Shown: positions 1-7,996 of the stretch, piece after piece
Numbering within the stretch: position 1 is the first letter of the stretch
Layout of the letters: every line of letters starts with the position of its first letter
Source: an uncultured Lachnospiraceae bacterium
Lineage (GTDB): Bacteria > Bacillota > Clostridia > Lachnospirales > Lachnospiraceae
Reading direction: 5' to 3'
Length of the DNA stretch: 64,000 bases
Assembly (NCBI GenBank): GCA_946615865.1
Contig: CAMOIJ010000007.1
Span: forward strand, 1-64,000
Notes under the pieces: model-generated
What the model was told of the DNA's origin: nothing
What the model saw: the letters and a program-made list of their open reading frames with translations, nothing else
Database searches by the model: none
Position numbers and translations under genes: made by a program

Positions 1-625
1 CACATCTCGCGGATTCCTGCTCCATAAGCTGCTTCCACTCCTGCGGAGTATTGCAACTCGTGCTCTTTCTGACACCGTCCGTGAGCGCTTCCGCATTCAC
101 ATAAACCACGTCCAGATCACGCAGAAAGTCGCGTATCCGCAATTTCTCTTTCCGACCGTCCGCAAGCCTCTGCGTAAGTTCAGGCAGGACCCTCTTGTGA
201 TAAATACCCAGGAGTGTCTGGAGCCTGCCACCTCCGTCAATGACGAGCACTGCGTCGTGCCGATGCGAATCATCTGCCATATATGTCATGAGTTCACGCG
301 CCATCTGCGCATCGGCGAAAGGCGTATCCACCGGCGTCACGAACAGGTACTCTTCCCTGCAGACTGTCAGCGCGGCCTCCAGGCCGCCCATGGGGCCGCA
401 TCCCGGAAATCTGTCGGAGACTTTCTGTGCCCGGATCTCGGGATAGCTCTCTCCCGTTCCGATTGAAAGCCAGACATCTGTGCACGGCGATTCCTCTCCT
501 GACAGTGCACGAAGAAGGCGCACCGCATTCGGTGTGCCTTCTGCTGCAAGCATCGCTTTATCCGTTCCCATTCGGCGGCTTTTCCCGCCGCATAGGATCA
601 CTGCACTCATTTTATATTGCTTCAT
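1..625 (-). CDS. mobA: Molybdenum cofactor guanylyltransferase-like protein MobA (3' end outside window)
   Basis: About 208 residues are visible before the reading frame leaves the window at base 1. MobA attaches GMP to molybdopterin to make the guanine dinucleotide cofactor in the cytoplasm. The N-terminus carries the NTP-transferase signature AVILCGGKSRRMGTDKA, followed by GCGPMGGLEAAL and FVTPVDTPF, the nucleotide- and Mg-binding segments of this family. MobA proteins are usually about 190-200 residues, so the visible part is nearly the whole domain. It may continue into a short tail or a fused MobB domain that cannot be seen. The start at 625 gives MKQYKMSAVILCGG; a second in-frame ATG lies at 610 and neither has a strong ribosome binding site. 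It lies downstream of the esterase gene on the same strand. Confidence 0.85.
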   Translation of the reverse strand, partial: MKQYKMSAVILCGGKSRRMGTDKAMLAAEGTPNAVRLLRALSGEESPCTDVWLSIGTGESYPEIRAQKVSDRFPGCGPMGGLEAALTVCREEYLFVTPVDTPFADAQMARELMTYMADDSHRHDAVLVIDGGGRLQTLLGIYHKRVLPELTQRLADGRKEKLRIRDFLRDLDVVYVNAEALTDGVRKSTSCNTPQEWKQLMEQESARC

Positions 626-647
626 CATAATCATTTGGGCCTGTTAT

Positions 648-1727
648 TCAGTTTAAAAAGATCTTCTGCAGGAAATTGTAGTGACCAAGCGACCAGAAAT
701 CGCCGTCGTGACCATATCCTTCTACAAGATCATTTTGATTGGGAATTCCCTTTTTGTCCATCTCTTTTCCGTAGTAAGCTGTAACTTCGATATTCCAGGG
801 ATCTTCTGTACCGACGGTCAGATAGATATAGCGGGGCATGGTCTCAGGGGATTCGATCGTAAAATCATCAAAGATCGGCCAGTTCCAGTAAGTTCCCGCA
901 TAGTACGGAGTAGGAATAACGCCCGGGTCGGGAGCAAGGCTTGCGATGTACGCTATTTTGGACTGCCACTTGAATCCGGTGGCAAGGGATGTCGTCGCGC
1001 CCTGAGAGACTCCGGAAACCGCTGTGTTCAGGCGGCCTGTCTTCACACTATAGCGTTCCTCAATAAAAGGCATGAGGTCGAGACCGATATCATCGACAGT
1101 CTTATCGTAGGAAAGGCGCATCTCTTCCTCTGTCTTGGAATCCTTGTCCGCAAGAGGATCTGTGTACATGTCGACGCCGACAATGATCATCGGAACTGTC
1201 AGCCCTTCACTGAGCATGTTGCCATACAATGTTTGCAGGCTTGAGCCTTCATAGACGTGGGAATCATAAGCGCCGCCCCACCCGTGGATCATGTAGAGAA
1301 CGGGATACTCCTGTGACTCGTCGTAACCGGCCGGCAGCAGCACGTTGCAATATTTGTTGTCACCTGCAGTCGCGGAATAGTATTCTACATCCTCATCGAT
1401 CGTGCCGTAATCCACATCGCCATGCCTCTCAAGGAGTTCTGCGGGGACAGAGTCGTAAGTCTCCATGGCATAGAGATCGCGAAGGCCTTCATCTGCTGCG
1501 GGTGAGGTGGAAGCATCCGATGTCTCTTCTCCGGTATCTGATGTCGTCTCCGCTTCCTGCGTATTTGATACTGTACTATCCGCCGCCGTATTCTCGAGTG
1601 CCTGGGTATCTGCTGCCGGACTGTCTTTTGCCGAAGCAGCTTCCGCCGCCCCTGCTCCGCAGGCTGCAAGACTAAGGATCATAATACTCCCAAGAATCAG
1701 GGCCGATATTCTCTTCATTATACTCAT
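648..1727 (-). CDS. Esterase-family lipoprotein (alpha/beta hydrolase)
   Basis: A 359-residue secreted hydrolase. The N-terminus is a lipoprotein signal with lipobox LSLAAC (Cys23), so the protein should be anchored on the outer face of the membrane. A Ser/Thr/Ala/Glu-rich linker (about residues 25-80) leads to an esterase D-type alpha/beta-hydrolase domain like that of feruloyl and acetyl-xylan esterases. The oxyanion region is YMIHGWGG, the nucleophile elbow is SGVSQGA (Ser241), and the likely catalytic His is in YGHDGDFW (about His340). The substrate is inferred to be a plant-polysaccharide ester but the sequence does not fix it. The start has a GAGG-type ribosome binding site. A degraded paralogue lies at 3.1-3.5 kb. 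Confidence 0.85.
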   Translation of the reverse strand: MSIMKRISALILGSIMILSLAACGAGAAEAASAKDSPAADTQALENTAADSTVSNTQEAETTSDTGEETSDASTSPAADEGLRDLYAMETYDSVPAELLERHGDVDYGTIDEDVEYYSATAGDNKYCNVLLPAGYDESQEYPVLYMIHGWGGAYDSHVYEGSSLQTLYGNMLSEGLTVPMIIVGVDMYTDPLADKDSKTEEEMRLSYDKTVDDIGLDLMPFIEERYSVKTGRLNTAVSGVSQGATTSLATGFKWQSKIAYIASLAPDPGVIPTPYYAGTYWNWPIFDDFTIESPETMPRYIYLTVGTEDPWNIEVTAYYGKEMDKKGIPNQNDLVEGYGHDGDFWSLGHYNFLQKIFLN

Positions 1728-1850
1728 ATTTCTGCCTCTTCCATTTAAGTCTTTTCTGTGCTTTTTTACTGTGACTTCATTATATATGTTCTGACTACGC
1801 CTCGCTAATAGTTATAATGAATATCTTGATATTCATAAATTGCATAAGAA

Positions 1851-1882
1851 TACCGCCGGCCAGATTTTCCTGATCGGCGGTA
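1851..1882 (-). terminator. Hairpin after the L7/L12-like gene
   Basis: The arms CCGCCG and CGGCGG, extended inward by CAG/CTG with an internal mismatch, lie just past the stop of the L7/L12-like gene on the minus strand. The T-run is weak, so termination efficiency is uncertain. Confidence 0.5.
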
Positions 1883-1893
1883 CAATTTTTGGA

Positions 1894-2259
1894 TCACTTC
1901 AGCGTGATCGCAGCGCCAAGCTCTTCGAACTTTGCTTTCAGAGCTTCTGCTTCTTCGATGGAAACGCCATCTTTGATTATCTTCGGAGCGGCTTCGACAA
2001 ATTCCTTCGCCTCTCTCAGCCCAAGTCCCGTAATCTCACGAATGGCCTTGATGACCTTTACCTTTTGCGAACCGAAATTCGTCAGTTCTACATCGAACTC
2101 GGTCTTCTTCTTAGGTGGTTTCGGATCCTTTGGTACAATTTGCGTTATGGCTGCAGAGACACCAAACTCTTTTTCGCATGCTTTGGTAAGTTCGAGCAGC
2201 TCCATTACTGTCAGTCCCCTAATAGAATCAAGGATTTCAGAAATCATCAGTTTTTCCAT
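1894..2259 (-). CDS. Orphan ribosomal protein L7/L12-like protein
   Basis: A 121-residue protein matching bacterial L7/L12 over its full length. The N-terminal dimerisation domain reads ISEILDSIRGLTVMELLEL. The C-terminal factor-binding domain has the conserved VIKAIREITGLGLREAKE segment and ends in a typical LKAKFEELGAAITLK. The hinge between them is short and rich in Pro and Lys (VPKDPKPPKKK) instead of the usual flexible Ala/Gly-rich hinge. The gene is alone, not in an rplJ-rplL operon, so it is probably a second copy; the main rplL should be elsewhere in the genome. The start at 2259 was chosen because AAAGGAGG lies just upstream; an upstream extension lacks support. A hairpin precedes it at 2310-2343. 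Confidence 0.85.
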   Translation of the reverse strand: MEKLMISEILDSIRGLTVMELLELTKACEKEFGVSAAITQIVPKDPKPPKKKTEFDVELTNFGSQKVKVIKAIREITGLGLREAKEFVEAAPKIIKDGVSIEEAEALKAKFEELGAAITLK

Positions 2260-2309
2260 GTATATCGCCTCCTTTCTGATCATGGAAACACAAAGGAAAA
2301 GCAAATACA

Positions 2310-2343
2310 AAAAGCCGCCTGTCTCTTCGGACAAGCGGCTTTC
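2310..2343 (-). terminator. GC-rich hairpin in the leader of the L7/L12-like gene
   Basis: The arms AAAGCCGC and GCGGCTTT, with an inner CTGTC/GACA, are followed on the minus strand by TTTTTG. It lies 50 bases before the L7/L12-like start and after a minus-strand promoter-like sequence at 2584-2612. It could end the short upstream transcript or act as an attenuator for the L7/L12-like gene. The plus-strand side also has a short T-run. Confidence 0.5.
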
Positions 2344-2371
2344 TTAACAATGATCACTGCAGTCTGTCTGG

Positions 2372-2542
2372 TTATCCCACGGTTCGCGCAAAGGCTCCCT
2401 GTGCCAGACATCCACTTGATCCGTTCTTAAAAAGGCATGCATAATTAAGCCATTCCGCGTATTTAGCAGTCAGCCTAATTGTCCTCTGGAGATCAAACAA
2501 GCGATTTGTATTTTTTAAGCCGTTCGTATTCATCATCAGCAT
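2372..2542 (-). CDS. Possible small ORF upstream of the L7/L12-like gene
   Basis: A 56-codon frame beginning MLMMNTNGLKNTNRLFDL, preceded by GGAAAGG seven bases before the ATG and by a promoter-like sequence. I recognise no family in it, and its function is unknown. It may be a chance frame within a transcribed leader. Confidence 0.3.
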   Translation of the reverse strand: MLMMNTNGLKNTNRLFDLQRTIRLTAKYAEWLNYACLFKNGSSGCLAQGAFARTVG

Positions 2543-2583
2543 TGCCTTTCCTTTCCGGACCTGTGGTCCTGTTTCTATCGGTT

Positions 2584-2612
2584 AGTATAGCGTTTCAGAT
2601 TCGGTTTGTCAT
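2584..2612 (-). promoter_or_regulatory. Sigma-A-type promoter
   Basis: On the minus strand ATGACA is followed after 17 bases by TATACT. It would drive the short frame at 2372-2542 and possibly the L7/L12-like gene through the hairpin at 2310-2343. Confidence 0.4.
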
Positions 2613-2712
2613 TCAACTACAAGTATAACCGGTAGTTGCTTATAGTTTCTCCTTTCCCGGTCGTAATCGTGAAATCATAAATCATATAGCAGTACTCTTG
2701 TGAAGTATTATA

Positions 2713-3007
2713 TTACATTAAGGAGTTTGGCCCCATAACTGCGGTTACCTTTCCGTTTTCCGTATAAATCTGCTTGATCATGCGGGACTTACCCCTTTCA
2801 TGTTGAGAAAATAGACAGCAGGGTCGTCGGTTTTAAGCAGTTCCTTATAATCCATGATCGTCCCGAAGACTTCCGACAGACTGTCCCTGACACCAAGAGG
2901 GTGGTCCTTATTATCTCAAAAAATGCTATGGGAAAATCCGCTGTCCCGGAAGTAAGGATCTCCCTTCCCTTTACATCAATCTGATCGACAGAATTTGTAA
3001 TTACCAT
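2713..3007 (-). pseudogene. Frameshifted gene remnant of unknown family
   Basis: Three pieces in different frames read as one decayed coding region on the minus strand. The first begins MVITNSVDQIDVKGREIL and runs to ADFPIAFF. The second, after a shift, contains GVRDSLSEVFGTIMDYKE and DDPAVYFLNMKG. The third begins MIKQIYTENGKVTAVMGP. The pieces have protein-like composition and are collinear, which is why I call it a pseudogene. I do not recognise the family. Confidence 0.45.
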
Positions 3008-3092
3008 TCTAACTCCTTTTCAATCTGACGATATATTCCTATTTTCATCCCAAGATCTGACGATTTTTTCCTTCATATCCCCAAATAATATA

Positions 3093-3548
3093 CTATATAA
3101 TCCTAATCGGTAGTTCACCATAACTAAACCGCATCTCCTCTTCCGTTTTGTTGTTCTTGTCCGCAAGGATGTCCGTGTACATGTCAACACCGACAATGAT
3201 CATGGGAACCGCCAGTTCCTCATTCAGATACTCTATTGACTCGTCATAGCCCGCGGGAAGCAGTACATTGCAGTATTTGCGGTCGCCTGCCGTTGATGAT
3301 TCATATTCAACATCCGTTTCGACCACACCGTAATCGACGTCATCATGTCTTTCCGTATAATAATCGGGAACGGTATCGTATGTCTCTATGGCATAAAGAT
3401 CAGTGCTTCCTGATTCCGCGACAGGTTCTGTCTCCGGTTCTGCAGTTTCCTCCGTTAACGTTGCTTGTGCGCCTTGCCCCGAAATGCTGCCGCAGGCTGC
3501 GCATATGACAGTAAACGCCAATATGAATATAAGTGATACTTCTTGATC
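3093..3548 (-). pseudogene. Decayed copy of the esterase lipoprotein gene
   Basis: This reads closely with the intact esterase at 648-1727: a lipobox-like end VICAACG, then DLYAIETYDTVPDYYTERHD, then STAGDRKYCNVLLPAGYDES. Next comes a clean in-frame loss of about 31 codons covering the oxyanion region, after which the match resumes at VPMIIVGVDMYTD. It stops soon after EEEMRFSYG, so the catalytic Ser and His half is missing. It is the remnant of a tandem duplication and should be inactive. Confidence 0.8.
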
Positions 3549-3927
3549 ACACCCCCAATGATGATACATACCGACTACGGCATTACAATCTATACACCTT
3601 TTATTCCTAATTATGATTGTAACGGGAATCCTGCTGTATGGTTTTCTCCACAAATCTCGCATAAAGCTATTAACGGGGGCGGGAATTGGTGTATAGTAAA
3701 ACTGTATTGTAACGGCAATTATGGAGCCATCGCTGGAGATATTGACCGCGGCGCATACGGCTGATGGTCTTTCCAAACGCCATGGTTTACAAGGGGACAT
3801 GCTACGCACAGCCACAAGACGTCCAACGTGTCCCGAGCGTCAACCAGGCTCCTTGTCGGAACATCAACCGGTCAAAGCATTCCCGATAATTGTGAGCAGT
3901 TACTGAATAAAAATATAATATCCTCCG
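3549..3927. other. Intergenic stretch with no recognisable gene
   Basis: Short open frames occur on both strands, but none has a ribosome binding site or a family I recognise. It separates the decayed esterase from the ATP-grasp gene and may be the scar of an insertion. Confidence 0.5.
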
Positions 3928-5070
3928 ATGAAAAAATTACTTATCCGTCTTTTCCGCAAGGCTTTTTTGCTAATGGATCATAGTTTGCACAAGGTGTTTA
4001 CCAACAGTGATGGCACCGACGGGATGTATCCCAAATACATCTTGCCCGCCGAGGGAACTATCCTGCGATGGAACGACTATTTCTTTGGCAAAAAGGTGTT
4101 CGGTGCTCTAAAGAAGCGCATCGACACCGCCATCCTCGAGAACATGCCTGGGGATATCCAACCCGCTGAGCGCCGCCGCTTGGAGAAGGACATGGTGCAG
4201 AGTTTGTTGGCTTTGGAAATCACACCTCTGGAGTATTTCATGTTCGACTTCCCCCGTTTGCCCTACAGCGAGCGCACCACCTATCTTTCCGATACGGAGC
4301 GTTGGCGTGTGCTCCATCAGATTTTCGGAAAGGAAGTGCGTATGGACCATGCCGACAAATGGCGCTTCTATCAGATGACCAAGCCATTTTTCCATCGGGA
4401 GGCATGCAAGGTGGGCCCGGGAGCCGACAAGAAGGAGTTCATGGCTTTCTATTCACGGCACCCGCGCTTTTTCGTCAAGGAACTCACCGGCTGTTTCGGA
4501 AGAAACACCTACATGCTTGAGCCGGAAGATGCTCTCAGAGCGGAGATGCTCTACGAGAAAATGTATGATTATGGCTCTTGGATGGTGGAGGAGCCTATCC
4601 AGCAGTCGAAGGAAATGTCCTCTTGGAACGCCTCTTCTGTCAACACAGTGCGTGTGGCTTCATTTATCACACGCGAGGGCGTACACCACAACTTCACGCC
4701 TATCTTCAGAGCCGGGCGTGCCGGCTTCATCGTGGACAACGGCGTCAGTGGTGGAATAGGCGCGGGCATCGACGTGGAAACAGGGCGCATCTGCACGGAG
4801 GGATTCGACGAGCATGGGCATCTTTACGAGCAGCACCCCGACTCGGGCGTGTACTACATGGGGTGGCAAATGCCCGACTGGGATGCTCTGTTGCGCCTCA
4901 CCGAGGAGATACACCGCTCGCTGCCTTCGTATCACCGCTATGTAGCCTTCGACTTGGCGCACACCCCACAAGGATGGGTGCTGGTGGAGGGCAACTGGGG
5001 CCAAGTGATTTTACTCCAAAGAGGGGCAAGAAAAGGTGTAAGAAAGGAATTCCTCGAATATATCCGATGA
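3928..5070 (+). CDS. ATP-grasp protein of the sugar-transfer-associated type
   Basis: A 380-residue protein resembling the ATP-grasp group found beside surface-polysaccharide genes (Pfam ATPgrasp_ST). Visible segments are WNASSVNTVRVASFI, FRAGRAGFIVDNGVSGGIG and YVAFDLAHTPQGWVLVEGNW, the last holding the Glu and Asn expected to bind Mg-ATP. The reaction is unknown; family members are predicted carboxylate-amine ligases that modify glycans. No Shine-Dalgarno sequence precedes the ATG, and codon use is more GC-rich than in neighbouring genes, both unlike the rest of the window. This suggests transfer, possibly from Bacteroidota. No polysaccharide genes are nearby. A perfect palindrome follows it. 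Confidence 0.75.
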   Translation: MKKLLIRLFRKAFLLMDHSLHKVFTNSDGTDGMYPKYILPAEGTILRWNDYFFGKKVFGALKKRIDTAILENMPGDIQPAERRRLEKDMVQSLLALEITPLEYFMFDFPRLPYSERTTYLSDTERWRVLHQIFGKEVRMDHADKWRFYQMTKPFFHREACKVGPGADKKEFMAFYSRHPRFFVKELTGCFGRNTYMLEPEDALRAEMLYEKMYDYGSWMVEEPIQQSKEMSSWNASSVNTVRVASFITREGVHHNFTPIFRAGRAGFIVDNGVSGGIGAGIDVETGRICTEGFDEHGHLYEQHPDSGVYYMGWQMPDWDALLRLTEEIHRSLPSYHRYVAFDLAHTPQGWVLVEGNWGQVILLQRGARKGVRKEFLEYIR

Positions 5071-5082
5071 AGTTCAATAAAA

Positions 5083-5148
5083 TGACAAGGGGACGGTTCT
5101 ACTGACAACTTTTGGAACAAAGTTGTCAGTAGAACCGTCCCCTTGTCA
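5083..5148. repeat. 30-bp perfect inverted repeat, REP-like
   Basis: The arms at 5083-5112 and 5119-5148 are exact reverse complements with a 6-base loop (TGGAAC). Each arm begins TGACAAGGGGACGGTTCT. No T-run follows on either strand, so it is not a typical terminator, although it lies between two convergent genes. From memory, GACAAGGGGACGGTTC palindromes recur in clostridial genomes and resemble the REP sequences moved by IS200-like (RAYT) transposases; no such transposase is in the window. Confidence 0.85.
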
Positions 5149-5183
5149 CTACTTCACGTTCGGCATGATCAGCAGGATGATCC

Positions 5184-6284
5184 TCAAATAACTCCCATTC
5201 CCTTTGCCACCAGTGTGATGAAATCCTGGACATTCGTGACCACTGTCGTGGCGCTCAGGCTCCCTCTGTCAAGGAGCTTGTTGACTACGAACTCGTCCGC
5301 ATCCACCGCATAGAAATAGACCGGGCGCACTGTCCCGTCTTTCAAGACACGGAAAGAGGGGGTCATGTTGCCAACCGCAATCGTATGGAGCATTGTTGCC
5401 AGACATATGACCGTGGTGCAGTCTCTGATCTCCTCTCTCATTGCCGATGCCGCCAGATATGCGTCGCTGATCACTTCGGGAAGAGGGCCGTCATCACGGA
5501 TTGAACCTGCCAGCACAATGGGAACATTATTTCTGACACAGCTGCAGATGATCCCGTCATCGAGATCATAGTCCCTGATGAACTGCGGGATAGAACCGCT
5601 GCGGCGGACTTTGTTGCACACGTCCAGATGATTGTAGTGTCCGTTCGGCTGGGATCTCTGGGTATAAATATCCTGTCCGAGCGCTGTGTGCAGAAGCGCC
5701 CCCTCCAGATCATGTGTTGCCAGCGCATTTCCTCCCATCACTACCTGTGCATAGCCGTTGTCGATCAGCGCTGCCATTGCTGCTCTCGCATCCGCGTCAA
5801 AGGCAAAGGCCGGCCCCATGACCCACACTATTTTGCCGCCGTGGCTCTTTTCATATCTCAAAAGCGCGAAAAGCCGGTCATAGTCCCTCGCGTAAGAGGT
5901 CTCTCTGCTTCGTCCCTGACGGAACACGAACTGATCGTCGATCCGGTCAAAGGGGTCCTCAAAACCACGGCTGTGCAGGTAAATCCCTTCACGGCAGTTC
6001 TCACTTCTTCCGAGAATGACCAAATCACCCTTTTTAATATTCCTGGGCTCCACGACATCCAGCCGGCCTTCTTCGCGGATCAACACGCATGAATCCATCC
6101 GGCTCTCCTGCGCCAGTTTCCACTCTCCATGGATCTTGAAATACTCCGGATACATAGAAGTACTGTGAAAATATTCAGGTGCAACGCCATCCATCTCCGC
6201 TGCGGCACACTTAACATCCGGTGCGCTTACAAATTTTTCCTGCGTAAAATCCGGGTGATGATAGATCGGCATTTCAAATGACAT
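5184..6284 (-). CDS. Ornithine cyclodeaminase-type protein, TIGR00300/LOR-SDH family
   Basis: A 366-residue protein of the LOR/SDH-related family (TIGR00300), whose archaeal members convert ornithine to proline and ammonia with bound NAD and which forms the C-terminal half of cyanobacterial arginine dihydrolase AgrE. Visible segments include KIVWVMGPAFAFD, QVVMGGNALATHDLEGAL, VPIVLAGSIRDDGPLP and MLHTIAVGNMTPSF. The start at 6284 (MSFEMPIYHHPDF) was chosen because AAAGGAGG lies just before it; a longer frame overlaps that site. It follows arcA by 73 bases on the same strand, so the pair probably acts in arginine/ornithine breakdown. Assignment to ornithine is inferred from family and neighbour. 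Confidence 0.8.
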   Translation of the reverse strand: MSFEMPIYHHPDFTQEKFVSAPDVKCAAAEMDGVAPEYFHSTSMYPEYFKIHGEWKLAQESRMDSCVLIREEGRLDVVEPRNIKKGDLVILGRSENCREGIYLHSRGFEDPFDRIDDQFVFRQGRSRETSYARDYDRLFALLRYEKSHGGKIVWVMGPAFAFDADARAAMAALIDNGYAQVVMGGNALATHDLEGALLHTALGQDIYTQRSQPNGHYNHLDVCNKVRRSGSIPQFIRDYDLDDGIICSCVRNNVPIVLAGSIRDDGPLPEVISDAYLAASAMREEIRDCTTVICLATMLHTIAVGNMTPSFRVLKDGTVRPVYFYAVDADEFVVNKLLDRGSLSATTVVTNVQDFITLVAKGMGVI

Positions 6285-6357
6285 TTCTTCCTCCTTTTCT
6301 GCCTCAGCGGGCAAATCCTTTATTGTTATACAAAGCTGTCTGAACCGGATTAACGAT

Positions 6358-7578
6358 CTACACAGGTTCTCTTTCCAAAGGGCAGCTCATGCACCTCGGC
6401 CCTCCCCGTCCCCGGGACAATTCGGAGCTTGGGATCTCGAGAACCGTAATACCGTGCTCTCTGAGCAGTCTGTTCGTCACATTGTTCCTGTCATACGCGA
6501 TCACAGTCCCGGGGCGCACGCACAAAGTATTGGAGCCATCGTTCCACTGCTCCCGTTCGGATACGATCCTGTCGCTTCCGCCGCATTTGATCAGCGTCAC
6601 CCTGTCGGTCTCTGTGTACTCCGAGAGGATCGACTTCAGATCCTTATTCAGTTCCCTCACAGTGAGTCCGCTGATCCCGCTTCCCTTTCGGATCTCGAAC
6701 ACACGCAGCGTTCCCAGGATTCCCGGATGTACCAGAAACTTATCTCTGTCCAGCTGTGTGCAGACAGTATCCAGATGCATGAAGGCCCGAATGCGGGGAA
6801 TGTCCAGAGCCAGAACAGTCTCGACCTCGCCGTTTTCATCCAGGAACAGGTTTTTGGCCAGTGTCTCAATAGCTTCCGGCGTTGTCCTCTGGGAGATGCC
6901 GAGCGCGATCACTTTTGGGCTGAGCACCAGTATATCCCCTCCCTCGATCCGGTTGAGGTACTCCCGGCGGTAATAATAGCGCAGCCCGGGAGAATACACT
7001 GGATGATGGGCCAAAATATACTGGGCAAAGATCGTCTCCCTCTTTCTCGTATCCGAATACATCCTGTTGAGACTTACTCCCCTGCCGATGACCGTAAACG
7101 GATCTCTGGTAAAATACAGATTGGGGATCGGATCAAGAAGAAACCGGTTCTCCCGCTGCACCAGTTCCGCAAGCGGCTGCCTGTTTCTCACCCCAAGTTC
7201 CGCGGCGGAGACGCCTGCCATCGTTTTGTATACCAGCGCCTTTTCTTCCCGGATCGACATCAGATACGCGGCCAGTTCAGTCTCGAAGTTGCGTGGCTTG
7301 CTTCCTCCCTCCAGGATCAGCTGGTGTATGAACTGCTCTTTCAGATCCGACTCCGCCCGCAGGGTCTCTGCCATGAGGTCGCAGAGATAGACAACCTCCA
7401 CGCCCTGGCTTCTGAGAGTATCCGCAAAGGCGTCGTGTTCTTCTCTCGCCGTTTTGAGATAGGGAATGTCGTCGAAGAGAAGCCTTTCCAGTTCTTTCGG
7501 GATCAAATGTTCAAGTTCTTTACCCGGTTTGTGCAGCAGCACTTTTTTGAGCTGCCCGATTTCGCTGTAGATCTGCAT
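6358..7578 (-). CDS. arcA: Arginine deiminase
   Basis: A 406-residue cytoplasmic enzyme that hydrolyses L-arginine to citrulline and ammonia. Family signatures are all present: LHKPGKELEHLIP at the N-terminus, PNLYFTRDPF, the EGGDILVLSP segment, FMHLDTVCTQLD with the catalytic His, and the C-terminal GRGGPRCMSCPL with the nucleophilic Cys. The length fits the family. The ATG is preceded by GAAAGGAAG. No arcB, arcC or antiporter gene is nearby; instead an ornithine cyclodeaminase-type gene follows, which is unlike the classical arcABC pathway. Confidence 0.95.
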   Translation of the reverse strand: MQIYSEIGQLKKVLLHKPGKELEHLIPKELERLLFDDIPYLKTAREEHDAFADTLRSQGVEVVYLCDLMAETLRAESDLKEQFIHQLILEGGSKPRNFETELAAYLMSIREEKALVYKTMAGVSAAELGVRNRQPLAELVQRENRFLLDPIPNLYFTRDPFTVIGRGVSLNRMYSDTRKRETIFAQYILAHHPVYSPGLRYYYRREYLNRIEGGDILVLSPKVIALGISQRTTPEAIETLAKNLFLDENGEVETVLALDIPRIRAFMHLDTVCTQLDRDKFLVHPGILGTLRVFEIRKGSGISGLTVRELNKDLKSILSEYTETDRVTLIKCGGSDRIVSEREQWNDGSNTLCVRPGTVIAYDRNNVTNRLLREHGITVLEIPSSELSRGRGGPRCMSCPLEREPV

Positions 7579-7626
7579 GCTGTGTACTTCCTTTCTCCGG
7601 GGTCTTAAAGATGATGTTTGTTCCGT

Positions 7627-7737
7627 CTATCTCCTGCGTTGTACCTTTAATGTCTTCAAGTAAGCTTCCTGTTCATTAACGCTCTCCTCGTCCTCTCCCA
7701 GGTCCTCTGCATCAATGACATGCAAACCATTCTTCAT
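7627..7737 (-). CDS. Possible 36-residue peptide upstream of arcA
   Basis: A short acidic frame, MKNGLHVIDAEDLGEDEE to a basic end KTLKVQRRR, with AAGGAG eight bases before its ATG. It ends 48 bases before arcA on the same strand. The same reading frame continues upstream for about a dozen codons without an ATG, so it may be the tail of a lost gene instead of a leader peptide. The family is unknown. Confidence 0.3.
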   Translation of the reverse strand: MKNGLHVIDAEDLGEDEESVNEQEAYLKTLKVQRRR

Positions 7738-7940
7738 CAATAGAGCTCCTTCAGGACCAGCACGGTAATCCCGGGGTTATCTCCCGGCATGATCCGCTTC
7801 ACTCAAATTTATTCACCTCCACGAAGATTATCCAAACTGATCAGCGCAGGAAAACACTATGTTCCTTTACTCTTCCAGTATATCATAGTTGCTCATTCTT
7901 CTTTTTCATTTCACACCGTGACCCTCAGAAAAACACAAAA

Positions 7941-7967
7941 GGCCCCGAAGCAGTTAGCTTCGGGACC
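7941..7967 (-). terminator. Rho-independent terminator of the radical SAM gene
   Basis: The stem GGTCCCGAAG/CTTCGGGGCC on the minus strand is followed by TTTTGTGTTTTTC. It lies 30 bases past the radical SAM stop codon. Confidence 0.8.
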
Positions 7968-7996
7968 GCAAATGTAATACCGCTATTCTTTTTTGC

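Noticed and set aside
3543..3906. Two plus-strand frames of 60-73 codons before the ATP-grasp gene
   Set aside because: No ribosome binding site, no family, and the composition resembles non-coding sequence.
5083..5148. The long palindrome as a bidirectional terminator
   Set aside because: No T-run follows on either strand and the stem is much longer than typical terminators; a REP-like repeat fits better.
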